A DNA stretch of 64,000 nt from UBA7803 sp041395905 (lineage in GTDB: Bacteria > Pseudomonadota > Gammaproteobacteria > Pseudomonadales > Azotimanducaceae). Position 1 is the stretch's first letter; each line of letters starts with the position of its first letter. This document shows positions 1 to 7,496 of the stretch, piece by piece. The position numbers were made by a program, and so were the translations under genes. The notes below the pieces were generated by a model, which did no database searches, was not told the origin of the DNA, and saw only the letters and a program-made list of their open reading frames with translations. The stretch is from contig JAWKZP010000005.1 of assembly GCA_041395905.1 (NCBI GenBank), forward strand, positions 248,001 to 312,000, written 5' to 3'.

Positions 1-592
1 CCGCACCGAGCCGGTCCAGCTCCAGCATCTGCGGTAGAAACGACTCGCTGGTGGCCGCGCAGACCAGAGGCACGCGGTCGTCGATCAGCGCGGCGAGCCA
101 GGCGCTCGTGCTCAGCTGCGGATGCCCGCGCCACAGCGTCGCCGCCGCATCGAGCTCGGTGAGCAGCACCAGCTGGCGGCGCTCGTCGAGACGCAACGCC
201 GCGGTCGGCAGCTCGTGGTCCAGCGCAGCGATCACCAGGACGCGTTCGGTTTCGTTTTCCAGGCGGGTCCTGGAGAACGTCAGATAGGGTTTGAGGAACA
301 CGCCGACGCGTTCGGCCAGGCTGTGATGCACCAGCAGCAACACGGTGTCGCCGTCCGCGCAGCACCAGCCGTTGGCAACTACCCGGCCCTTGATGTTGCA
401 CAGAGCCGTTGCGGTCAGATGTCCGGGAGCCAGGCGGCTGGTGTCGCAGGTCAGGTAGCCCTGCAGAAATCCGGCGGCGTCTGCGCCGCTGAAACGCAGC
501 AGCGCGAGGTCCTGCAGCCACAGCACACCAGAATCGGTTGCCGGGGCGGCCGGTACTTCGCTGAGCCATTGCTGCCAGGCCTGGTGGAGCAT
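1..592 (-). CDS. ygfZ: tRNA-modifying/folate-binding protein YgfZ, N-terminal part (cut by window edge)
   Basis: Reading the minus strand from the ATG at 592 gives an open frame of 197 codons that runs off the window at position 1. It begins MLHQAWQQWL and contains FSGADAAGFLQGYLTCD, the typical N-terminal GcvT-like fold, and CNIKGRVVANG. The last visible residues, FLPQMLELDRLGA, are those that come just before the family's KGCYTGQE signature, which lies outside the window. YgfZ is a folate-dependent protein that supports iron-sulfur enzymes such as MiaB. It diverges from sdhE across an 83-base gap, the usual gammaproteobacterial arrangement. Identification is firm; the C-terminal third is unseen. 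Confidence 0.88.
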   Translation of the reverse strand, partial: MLHQAWQQWLSEVPAAPATDSGVLWLQDLALLRFSGADAAGFLQGYLTCDTSRLAPGHLTATALCNIKGRVVANGWCCADGDTVLLLVHHSLAERVGVFLKPYLTFSRTRLENETERVLVIAALDHELPTAALRLDERRQLVLLTELDAAATLWRGHPQLSTSAWLAALIDDRVPLVCAATSESFLPQMLELDRLGA

Positions 593-675
593 CTGCCGTG
601 GTCGCCATCGTTCCGGTCAGGCATGTTAACGGGAAATGCCGGGGGATAGAATGTTCCGCCTTTGCGGGAAGACTG

Positions 676-954
676 ATGAACGATGTGACCGCGGACAGCG
701 CCGGAGATGTCGAGCTGCAACGCCTGAAGTGGCGCAGCCGGCGCGGCGCTCTGGAGCTGGAGCTGGTGCTGGCGCCGTTCGTGCGGACCCGCCTGGCCGG
801 GCTGGACGCAAGCGGTCGCCGGCTCTATGCACGGTTGCTCGAGCACGATGACTGGGACATTTTCGAATGGATCCAGGGGCGCGCCGTGCCGCCGGACCCG
901 CAGCTCGAACCCCTCATCGACCAGATTCGCAGCGCCAACCGACCGTCCGCCTGA
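676..954 (+). CDS. sdhE: FAD assembly factor SdhE (YgfY family)
   Basis: A 92-residue cytosolic protein of the SdhE/Sdh5 family, which helps attach FAD covalently to the flavoprotein subunits of succinate dehydrogenase and fumarate reductase. The conserved RGxxE motif is present as R23-G-A-L-E27, followed by LLEHDDWDIFEWI, the family's other hallmark. The frame is open further upstream, but ATG 676 gives the usual length of about 90 residues. A TAGAAT hexamer at 647-652 could be its -10 box; I see no good -35. The neighbours ygfZ, ygfX and nadB are the standard ones. NadB is itself a paralogue of SdhA, so the cluster is flavoprotein-themed. Confidence 0.9.
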   Translation: MNDVTADSAGDVELQRLKWRSRRGALELELVLAPFVRTRLAGLDASGRRLYARLLEHDDWDIFEWIQGRAVPPDPQLEPLIDQIRSANRPSA

Positions 955-1003
955 ACCCCTGCGCCTGCAGCTCGAGAGCGGACGTCTGCGGGCAGGGCGC
1001 CGG

Positions 1004-1459
1004 ATGCTGCTTCTTCTGATTGCCGCCGGCGCCGGCTGGTGCTGGCTCGGCAACGCCGGTCTGGTGCTGCTGGTGCTCTGGTGGTGGCACCGGGGCGGCG
1101 AACCGCATCGTGCCGTGGAGCGCGCGCTCGAGCTGTGGCCCCGCCGTGTGCGCCGGGCGACGCTCGGGTTGCTGGCGACCCGCATCCGACTCGACGATGG
1201 CTCGCTGGTGGAGATTCTGCACGACGAGCTGGCGCCGGAGCAGCTGGCGCGGTTGCGCCGCTGGCTGCGCGCGCTCAGCTGGCTGCCGGCTGCAGCACGT
1301 CCAGGCGATCCGGAAAGCCCGGGAACAGAATCGTATCCTCCGAGCGGGGCAGCAACTGCGGATAGTCCAGATTGTAGTGCAGCCCCCGGCTCTCCTGGCG
1401 TGACAGGGCCGAACGCACGATCAGCTCGGCAACGTGAATCAGATTTCGAAGCTCGATGA
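1004..1459 (+). CDS. YgfX/CptA-family inner-membrane protein; start and tail uncertain
   Basis: The frame encodes a short protein with two adjacent hydrophobic segments (MLLLLIAAGAGWCWL, then AGLVLLVLWWW) followed by a soluble part rich in Arg and Leu. This is the layout of YgfX (also called CptA), the usual partner downstream of sdhE. Family-like sequence (PLRLQLESGRLRAGRR) begins before the ATG used here, so translation may start upstream, perhaps at CTG 959 just after the sdhE stop; no ATG, GTG or TTG lies between 848 and 1004 in this frame. Family-like sequence ends near 1320, but the frame stays open to 1459. The last 185 bases therefore overlap the 3' end of nadB on the other strand. 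The family is confident, the exact ends are not. Confidence 0.6.
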   Translation: MLLLLIAAGAGWCWLGNAGLVLLVLWWWHRGGEPHRAVERALELWPRRVRRATLGLLATRIRLDDGSLVEILHDELAPEQLARLRRWLRALSWLPAAARPGDPESPGTESYPPSGAATADSPDCSAAPGSPGVTGPNARSARQRESDFEAR

Positions 1460-2894
1460 GGTCATTCGAGACCCGGTAGTTGCTGTAGTAGTCGTGGATC
1501 TCCTGGCGCAGCAGATCCAACCGGCGTTGCGCGCGCTGCAGGCGCTTGTTGGTGCGCACGATGCCCACGTAGTCCCACATGAACCGGCGCAGCTCTTCCC
1601 AGTTGTGGGCGATCACCACATCCTCGTCCGAGTTCGTCACCTGGCTCTCGTCCCACTGCGGCACCGCCACGTCCGGCACCGGTTCGCGAATCCGCTCGAG
1701 GATGTGTGACGCGGCTGCCCGCGCGAACACGATGCACTCCAGCAGCGAGTTGCTGGCGAGCCGGTTGGCACCGTGCAACCCCGTGCAGCTGACCTCGCCG
1801 ATGGCGTACAGGCCCGGGATGTCGGTGCAGCCATTGCGGTCGACCAGGACGCCGCCGCAGGTGTAGTGCGCCGCTGGAACCACGGGAATGGGCTCGCGGG
1901 TGATGTCGATGCCGAGCTCAAGGCAGCGGCTGGTGATGGTGGGGAAGTGCGATTCGATGAAGCTTCTCGGCCGATGGCTGATGTCCAGGTAGACGCAATC
2001 CAGGCCCAGGCGCTTCATCTCGTGGTCGATGGCGCGGGCGACGATGTCCCGTGGCGCCAGCTCCAGGCGCGCATCGAAGCGGCGCATGAAGCGCTCGCCG
2101 TCCGGCAGCCGCAGCAGACCGCCTTCGCCGCGAACGGCCTCGGATATCAGAAACGACTTGGCGTGGGGGTGGAACAGGCAGGTAGGGTGGAACTGGTTGA
2201 ACTCCATGTTGCCTACCCGGCAGCCGGCGCGCCAGGCCATGGCGATACCATCTCCCGTGGAGCTGTCGGGATTGCTCGTGTACAGGTAGACCTTGCTCGC
2301 GCCCCCGGTTGCAAGAATCACGTTGGTGGATTGGAACAGTTCCACGTGTCCCGTTGTCCTATTGAGCACATAGGCGCCGGCGCAGCGATTGGCATGTCGA
2401 CCGAATTTGCTCAGATTGACCAGATCGATGGCGACGCGGTCGCGCAGCAGCTCGATGCGGGGATGGTCCAGCACCCGCTCGGTGAGCGTATCGATGATGG
2501 CGCGTCCGGTGGCATCGGCAACATGCAGGATGCGTCGGAACGAATGCCCGCCCTCGCGGGTCAAATGGTAGTGGTTGTTCTCCGAATCGAAACACACGCC
2601 CCAGCGCACGAGCTGCTCGATCGCTCCCGGCGCGTGATCCACGGTGAAGCGCACGATGTCCTCGTCGCACAATCCGGCACCCGCGGTAAGGGTGTCCTGG
2701 ACGTGGGAATCGAGACTGTCCTCCGGGTCCGTCACGGCGGCGACGCCGCCTTGCGCCCAGGTGGAGGAGGCACTTTCGATGTCGCCCTTGCAGAGCACCG
2801 TCACCCGCGCGTGCTCGGCGAGATGCAGGGCAGCAGTCAGGCCGGCGGCACCGCCGCCGATGATCAGAACATCGGTAGAGAAACGCTGAGTCAT
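1275..2894 (-). CDS. nadB: L-aspartate oxidase NadB
   Basis: A 539-residue flavoenzyme that oxidises L-aspartate to iminoaspartate, the first step of de novo NAD synthesis, passing the product to NadA. The N-terminal FAD-binding motif is clear (VLIIGGGAAGLTAALHLA). The GGHSFRRILH and QFHPTCL motifs of the SdhA/NadB superfamily and the C-terminal GLYAIGEVSCTGLHGANRL block follow. Length matches the E. coli enzyme (540). The gene diverges from rpoE: its ATG (2894-2892) shares bases with an ATG at 2893 on the plus strand, one reason to place the rpoE start further downstream. Its 3' end is overlapped by the ygfX-like frame. Confidence 0.96.
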   Translation of the reverse strand: MTQRFSTDVLIIGGGAAGLTAALHLAEHARVTVLCKGDIESASSTWAQGGVAAVTDPEDSLDSHVQDTLTAGAGLCDEDIVRFTVDHAPGAIEQLVRWGVCFDSENNHYHLTREGGHSFRRILHVADATGRAIIDTLTERVLDHPRIELLRDRVAIDLVNLSKFGRHANRCAGAYVLNRTTGHVELFQSTNVILATGGASKVYLYTSNPDSSTGDGIAMAWRAGCRVGNMEFNQFHPTCLFHPHAKSFLISEAVRGEGGLLRLPDGERFMRRFDARLELAPRDIVARAIDHEMKRLGLDCVYLDISHRPRSFIESHFPTITSRCLELGIDITREPIPVVPAAHYTCGGVLVDRNGCTDIPGLYAIGEVSCTGLHGANRLASNSLLECIVFARAAASHILERIREPVPDVAVPQWDESQVTNSDEDVVIAHNWEELRRFMWDYVGIVRTNKRLQRAQRRLDLLRQEIHDYYSNYRVSNDLIELRNLIHVAELIVRSALSRQESRGLHYNLDYPQLLPRSEDTILFPGFPDRLDVLQPAAS

Positions 2895-2985
2895 GAGTAA
2901 CGTTCATCCCATCGGGCTGCCTAGTATAAACATGAGCTTACCGGCAGAATATCGGCCCAATCTCGATCGGGCGGCGTATTCGCGG

Positions 2986-3570
2986 GTGGCTAAGGAGACA
3001 GATAAGGAGCTGGTGCGCAGGGTCCAAAAGGGGGACCGGCGTGCATTCGATCTGTTGTTCGGCCGTTATCAGCACAAGATCGTCAATCTGGTCGGGCGCT
3101 ATCTGCGAGATCCGGAGGACGTGGCGGACGTCGTTCAGGAGTCCTTCATCAAAGCGTTTCGTGCTCTGCCGCGATTCCGCGGCGAGAGCGCGTTCTACAC
3201 CTGGCTGTACCGGATCGCGATCAATACGGCCAAGAATCACATGGTGGCGCGCAGCAGGCGGCCACCGGCAGTCGACGTCGATATCGACGATGCGGAGTAC
3301 TACGAGGGCGCGCACGCGCTGCGCGACATCGACACCCCCGAAGCCGCGCTGGCGAACATCGAGTTGTCACGGGAAATCGACGCTGCGATTGCCGAGCTGC
3401 CCGACGATCTGCGCAGCGCCGTAACACTCAGGGAATTCGACGGTCTGACGTACGAGCAGATCGCGGAGATCATGGATTGCCCGGTGGGCACCGTGCGATC
3501 GAGGATATTCAGAGCGAGGGAAGCCATCGACAAACGCATCGCGCCGCTGCTCGACCGGGTGTCGAGCTGA
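2986..3570 (+). CDS. rpoE: ECF sigma factor RpoE/AlgU (sigma-E)
   Basis: An extracytoplasmic-function sigma factor of the RpoE/AlgU type. Region 2 is visible as FDLLFGRYQHKIVNL through FYTWLYRIAINTAKNH, and region 4 as LREFDGLTYEQIAEIMDC followed by PVGTVRSRIFRARE. It directs transcription of envelope-stress genes and is held inactive by RseA, encoded next. I use GTG 2986, giving 194 residues with 13 residues before VQKGD, as in Pseudomonas AlgU. The frame is open back to ATG 2893 (225 residues) and ATG 2932, but those overlap the nadB start and a possible promoter (-10-like TATAAA at 2925-2930, weak -35 near 2903). Gene identity is firm, the start is moderate. Confidence 0.92.
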   Translation: MAKETDKELVRRVQKGDRRAFDLLFGRYQHKIVNLVGRYLRDPEDVADVVQESFIKAFRALPRFRGESAFYTWLYRIAINTAKNHMVARSRRPPAVDVDIDDAEYYEGAHALRDIDTPEAALANIELSREIDAAIAELPDDLRSAVTLREFDGLTYEQIAEIMDCPVGTVRSRIFRAREAIDKRIAPLLDRVSS

Positions 3571-3615
3571 TGGCTGCGCGATGGCGTCTGGATCGCGGAA
3601 TTGAGGTGATAGGTC

Positions 3616-4242
3616 ATGTCGGAAAAACTTAGGCAATCGCTGTCGGCGGTCATCGACGATGAGGCGGATGTGTTCGAGCTGCGTCGCGTGCTCGACGAGC
3701 TCGATCGCGACGAAGAGCTGCGCGGCTTGTGGGAGCGCTACCACATGATCGGCTCGGCAATTCGTGGCGAGCGGGTGCTCGACGTGTTCGATCTGCGTGA
3801 GCGCGTCTGGCTCGCGCTCGAAGAGGACGCTGACGTCGAGACCCGGCGCGTGTCCGCCGGCGCGGCCAGAGCCGCGCTCGGAACGGTGCCGGCCGCAGAC
3901 CCGGGCGCGCGGACATCAGGCGGCGCGCAGGCAGCGACGCCGCGCACCTGGGCCGGCCGGATCACGGCGCTCAGCGTCGCAGCCTCTGTGGCGTTCGTGG
4001 TGGTGCTGGGCGTCAGCAACATCGATACCGAGACCCCCGTTCCGCAACAGGCTCTGGTGGAACGGCAGCCCATGCCGCTCGCACCGGTCGAGCTGCCGGT
4101 CGAGGTGCTCCGCGCCAGCGACGTGTCACCTTCGGATCTGCAGCGGGCACGTGCCTACATGCTGCACCATGCCGGCCAGCAGGCCATGACGCGCGGCAGC
4201 GTGATGCCCTTCGTGAAGATGGCGACGTACGAGGCACCATGA
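3616..4242 (+). CDS. rseA: Anti-sigma-E factor RseA
   Basis: A 208-residue single-pass inner-membrane anti-sigma factor. The N-terminal 65 or so residues form the sigma-binding domain (SAVIDDEADVFELRRVLDEL, then WERYHMIGSAIRGE). A membrane segment lies at about residues 116-134 (ITALSVAASVAFVVVLGVS), and the remainder is periplasmic, where RseB binds and the site-1 protease cuts. RseP, the intramembrane site-2 protease that finishes its destruction, is encoded at 40273-41607. The gene follows rpoE by 45 bases with a GAGGTG-like ribosome site, and its stop overlaps the rseB start by 4 bases, so coupling with rseB is likely. Confidence 0.9.
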   Translation: MSEKLRQSLSAVIDDEADVFELRRVLDELDRDEELRGLWERYHMIGSAIRGERVLDVFDLRERVWLALEEDADVETRRVSAGAARAALGTVPAADPGARTSGGAQAATPRTWAGRITALSVAASVAFVVVLGVSNIDTETPVPQQALVERQPMPLAPVELPVEVLRASDVSPSDLQRARAYMLHHAGQQAMTRGSVMPFVKMATYEAP

Positions 4243-5324
4243 GCCGAAGCGCGCGGCATGGCAATGGCTGGCGCCGTCATCTCGCTGCGCTGCTGCTGGC
4301 AGGCGCCTGCCCGCTGGCGGCCCACGCAGCCGAGTCGACCGCGAGCTCCGGAGACTCACCGCGCGCGTGGCTGCAGGACATGAGCCGGGCATTCGGCGAG
4401 CTCAGCTACGACGGGGTCTTCAGCTACTACGGCGGTCAGGATCTGGCCACCCTGCGGGTCGTGCACATGGTGGTCGACGGCGAGCCGCGCGAGCGCCTGG
4501 TACACCTCAACGGCGCACCCAGGGAGATCGTGCGGACGGGTGACCAGGTGGTGTGTATCGTGATGCCGGGCGATGCGCTGCTGGAACTCGAGGACAGCAT
4601 CCCGGCCGGGCCGCTGGCCAGCGCCTTCATCCGCGGCTATGACCGAATTTCCGAGAACTACGCGCTGTCGTTCTTCGGCGAGGACCGGGTCGCCGGGCGC
4701 ACCGCCATGCGGCTCGCGGTGACGCCCAAGGATCAGAATCGCTTCGGCTACCGTTTGTGGCTGGACAAGGATACACGGCTGCTGCTGCGCTCGGAGCTCA
4801 TCGATGGCGGCGGCGACCGGCTGGAGATCTTTCAGTTCACGGATCTGCGCCTCGGTGACGACGTGGATCCGGCAGCGCTCGAGCCGGAGGGTCCGGACGG
4901 GTCGCTGGTGACGCATCTGACACTGGCCACCCAGGACCGTCAGCCGGTGAGCGCTGCTCAGCTGGGCTGGCGCCTGGGCTGGCTGCCGGATGGATTCAGC
5001 ATGGCGTCGGCGGACATTCGCAGCGCCCCGCGCACGCTCAAATCCGTGCGCACCATGATGTACACGGATGGCCTGGCGGCGTTTTCGGTATTCATAGAAT
5101 CCATGCCCGAGCGCGCGGCCACCGCCATGGTTTCGCGCAGCGGCGCCACCGTGGCGGTAACGCACGTGGTGCAGGGCGCGGACCAGCAGCCGCATCTGGT
5201 CACGCTGGTGGGCGAGCTGCCCACGGCGACCGCTCAGCGCATTGCGCGCTCGGTGGTGATCCGTTCCGAGGGCGACACCGAACCCACGGTCGCGGGCGCA
5301 CCCGCTGCGGGGGGCGCCCCGTGA
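4239..5324 (+). CDS. rseB: Periplasmic sigma-E regulator RseB/MucB
   Basis: A 361-residue secreted protein of the MucB/RseB family. It starts with a Sec signal peptide (LAALLLAGACPLAAHA, cut near residue 30). The first mature domain begins AWLQDMSRAFGELSYDGVFSYY, the lipoprotein-carrier-like fold. The C-terminal domain includes GWLPDGFSMASAD and FSVFIE. RseB binds the periplasmic part of RseA and shields it from proteolysis until mislocalised lipopolysaccharide displaces it. ATG 4239 overlaps the rseA stop. The family length is about 315-330, so this copy is slightly longer. Confidence 0.9.
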   Translation: MSRSARHGNGWRRHLAALLLAGACPLAAHAAESTASSGDSPRAWLQDMSRAFGELSYDGVFSYYGGQDLATLRVVHMVVDGEPRERLVHLNGAPREIVRTGDQVVCIVMPGDALLELEDSIPAGPLASAFIRGYDRISENYALSFFGEDRVAGRTAMRLAVTPKDQNRFGYRLWLDKDTRLLLRSELIDGGGDRLEIFQFTDLRLGDDVDPAALEPEGPDGSLVTHLTLATQDRQPVSAAQLGWRLGWLPDGFSMASADIRSAPRTLKSVRTMMYTDGLAAFSVFIESMPERAATAMVSRSGATVAVTHVVQGADQQPHLVTLVGELPTATAQRIARSVVIRSEGDTEPTVAGAPAAGGAP

Positions 5325-5845
5325 ACGGGCGCATGCTCGAGCGCCACATCGTGATCGGCGCTGACGGTGCTGTGGCCGCCGGCGGCTGTGCCGGTTGCAT
5401 GGGCTGTGCTGCATCTGCCCGCTCCCCAGTGGCCCTGCTGCGGCATACGGCAGCAGGCGACGCGACGCCCGGCACGAGCTTGCGGCTCGAGATCTCCGAG
5501 CGTGGGCTGCTCGGCGTTGCCGCTGCCCTGTTCGGGGCGCCACTGCTGGCGCTCATCGGCGGCGGCTACGTCGGTCGGCTGCTGGGCGGCGAGAGCATGG
5601 CCATGCTGGCGGGCCTGGGCGCCCTGGTGGGTGCCATGCTGTTGTTGCGGGCCCGGGGCGGGAGCCTCCTGCGGCGGCTGGACTTGCGCGTACACAGGCA
5701 GCCGGCGGCGGGCAGCGAACCTGGACAGACGGCGTCCGCTCCATTGCTCTCCGGCAGGCCCGTTGCGGCGCGGGAGAGCCCAGCGGACGCAGCCAACGAA
5801 TCACGGTCATGGAACCCGAAACTATGCAAAAAGTCTTCTTTCTAG
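5321..5845 (+). CDS. rseC: SoxR-reducing/sigma-E regulator RseC/MucC family protein
   Basis: A 174-residue inner-membrane protein that fits RseC/MucC by position and layout. A cysteine cluster near residues 23-29 (GGCAGCMGCA) is followed by two membrane segments (LLGVAAALFGAPLLALIGGGY and MAMLAGLGALVGAMLLLRA) and an Arg-rich tail. In E. coli RseC modulates sigma-E activity and belongs to the RsxABCDGE system that keeps SoxR reduced. The start overlaps rseB by 4 bases, and the last 37 bases overlap the chosen mucD start. The tail after residue 125 is low in conserved features. Assignment rests on context plus the Cys and membrane pattern. Confidence 0.75.
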   Translation: MNGRMLERHIVIGADGAVAAGGCAGCMGCAASARSPVALLRHTAAGDATPGTSLRLEISERGLLGVAAALFGAPLLALIGGGYVGRLLGGESMAMLAGLGALVGAMLLLRARGGSLLRRLDLRVHRQPAAGSEPGQTASAPLLSGRPVAARESPADAANESRSWNPKLCKKSSF

Positions 5846-7221
5846 CTCTGGTCACAGTGGTTGCCTCGATGTTCGGCGCCGCGCCGGCGGACGCCCGCGA
5901 GTTACCCGATTTCACCAGCCTGGTGGAAAAGAATGCGGCCGCCGTCGTCAACATCAGCACGGTGCAGAACGTCGAGCCCCGGTCCACGCGGCCGCGCTCG
6001 CGCAGCGACGAGCTGGACGAGTTCTTCCGCCGGTTCTTTCCGCCCGACGGGCGCACGCCGAACATCCGGCCGCGCTCGCTGGGTTCCGGATTCGTCATCG
6101 AGAAGAACGGCTACATTCTGACCAACAATCACGTCGTCGACGGCGCCGACGAGATCGTCGTGCGGTTCAACGACCGGCGCGAACTGAGCGCGGAGCTCGT
6201 CGGCGCGGATCCCCGCTCCGATCTGGCGCTGATCAAGGTGGATGCCGATGATCTGCCCACGGTCAAGCTGGGGCACTCCGAAGATCTGAAGGTAGGGGAG
6301 TGGGTGCTGGCCATCGGCTCGCCGTTCGGGTTCGACTACTCGGTGACGGCGGGTATCGTCAGTGCCAAGGGACGCAGCCTGCCCACGGAGCAGCAGGAAA
6401 ACTACGTCCCCTACATCCAGACCGACGTCGCGATCAATCCTGGCAATTCCGGCGGACCGTTGTTCAACCTCGATGGTGAGGTGGTGGGCATCAACTCCCA
6501 GATCTACAGCAATTCCGGCGGCTTCATGGGGGTCTCCTTCGCCATCCCGATCGACGTCGCCATGGAGGTGGTTTCGCAGCTGCGCGAAAACGGGCGCGTG
6601 TCGCGCGGCTGGCTGGGAGTCGTGATTCAGGAGGTGAACCGCGACCTGGCCGACAGCTTCGGGCTCGATCGCCCGCACGGTGCCCTGGTCACGCGCGTGC
6701 TGGAAGACAGCCCGGCCGCGGCAGCCGGCATCCGCGAAGGCGACATCATCACCGCGTTCGACGGCAAGCCCATCGATTTCTCCTCGGAGCTCCCGCATGT
6801 GGTAGGCCGGCGCAAGGTCGGCAGCAAGGCGAAGCTGCAGGTGGTGCGCGAGGGCAAGGAGATCACCCTCGACGTGGTGCTCGGCGAGCTGGCCGATCGC
6901 GAGGACCAGCAGGTCGGCTACAGCAGCGGCGGCGCCGAGCAGACGCCGTCGCGACTCGGCCTCAACGTCGAGCCGGTTCCGGATAACGTCGCCGAACGGC
7001 TCGGAATCACGGGCGGGGTCCGCGTGGTGGCCGCGGACGGCCCGGCGGCGGATGCGGGGCTGCGTCCCGGCGACGTCATCACTCGGCTCAACAACGAAGA
7101 GATCGAGGATGTGGACACCTTTAACACGATCGCCGACGCGCTGCCGAGCGGTCGCTCGATTCCCGTGCTGATCATTCGCGGCCAGGTGCCGACGTTCCTG
7201 GCCTTGCGCGTTCCGGAGTAA
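5809..7221 (+). CDS. mucD: Periplasmic Do-family serine protease MucD (DegP/DegQ-like)
   Basis: A 470-residue HtrA-family protease and chaperone. A signal peptide (VFFLALVTVVASMFGAAPADA) precedes a trypsin-like domain whose catalytic triad is visible: H108 in TNNHVVDGA, D138 in RSDLALIKVD and S214 in PGNSGGPLFN. Two PDZ domains follow (RGWLGVVIQEV onward; SRLGLNVEPVPDNV onward). It degrades misfolded envelope proteins and in Pseudomonas dampens sigma-E signalling. ATG 5824, five codons on, is an alternative start. It is the last gene of the rpoE-rseABC-mucD operon, followed by 275 non-coding bases. Confidence 0.94.
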   Translation: MEPETMQKVFFLALVTVVASMFGAAPADARELPDFTSLVEKNAAAVVNISTVQNVEPRSTRPRSRSDELDEFFRRFFPPDGRTPNIRPRSLGSGFVIEKNGYILTNNHVVDGADEIVVRFNDRRELSAELVGADPRSDLALIKVDADDLPTVKLGHSEDLKVGEWVLAIGSPFGFDYSVTAGIVSAKGRSLPTEQQENYVPYIQTDVAINPGNSGGPLFNLDGEVVGINSQIYSNSGGFMGVSFAIPIDVAMEVVSQLRENGRVSRGWLGVVIQEVNRDLADSFGLDRPHGALVTRVLEDSPAAAAGIREGDIITAFDGKPIDFSSELPHVVGRRKVGSKAKLQVVREGKEITLDVVLGELADREDQQVGYSSGGAEQTPSRLGLNVEPVPDNVAERLGITGGVRVVAADGPAADAGLRPGDVITRLNNEEIEDVDTFNTIADALPSGRSIPVLIIRGQVPTFLALRVPE

Positions 7222-7496
7222 GCACAGGGCAGCTGCGCAAGCACAGGAGCGCTGCGCCGACTCGGACGTACCGTGTCGACGCAGCCTGACTGCGTGGGCA
7301 CTGCGTAGGCACTGTGCAGGCGCCGGGCAAGCCCGCGCGCGGCCGCGCCCGCTCCCGATCGTAGTGGATCGTACCGGCTGCGGGGGCTGGTACGGCGCGG
7401 CCGGCGCCCTCGCCGATATCCCAGCGATGAGCTACACTCGCGCGCCTTTGAGCCACGCAGAACCGGTGGCGGCGAGCTTCATCGGATAGCAGAGCA
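7222..7496. other. Intergenic region between mucD and lepA
   Basis: A 275-base gap. It has a loose direct repeat of AGCACAGG (near 7220 and 7240) and a TACACT hexamer at 7433-7438 followed by a CG-rich run, which may be the -10 of the lepA promoter, although the matching -35 (7410-7415) is poor. I see no stem-loop with a T tract, no tRNA and no convincing ORF. lepA begins at GTG 7497 without a strong ribosome site. Confidence 0.5.
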
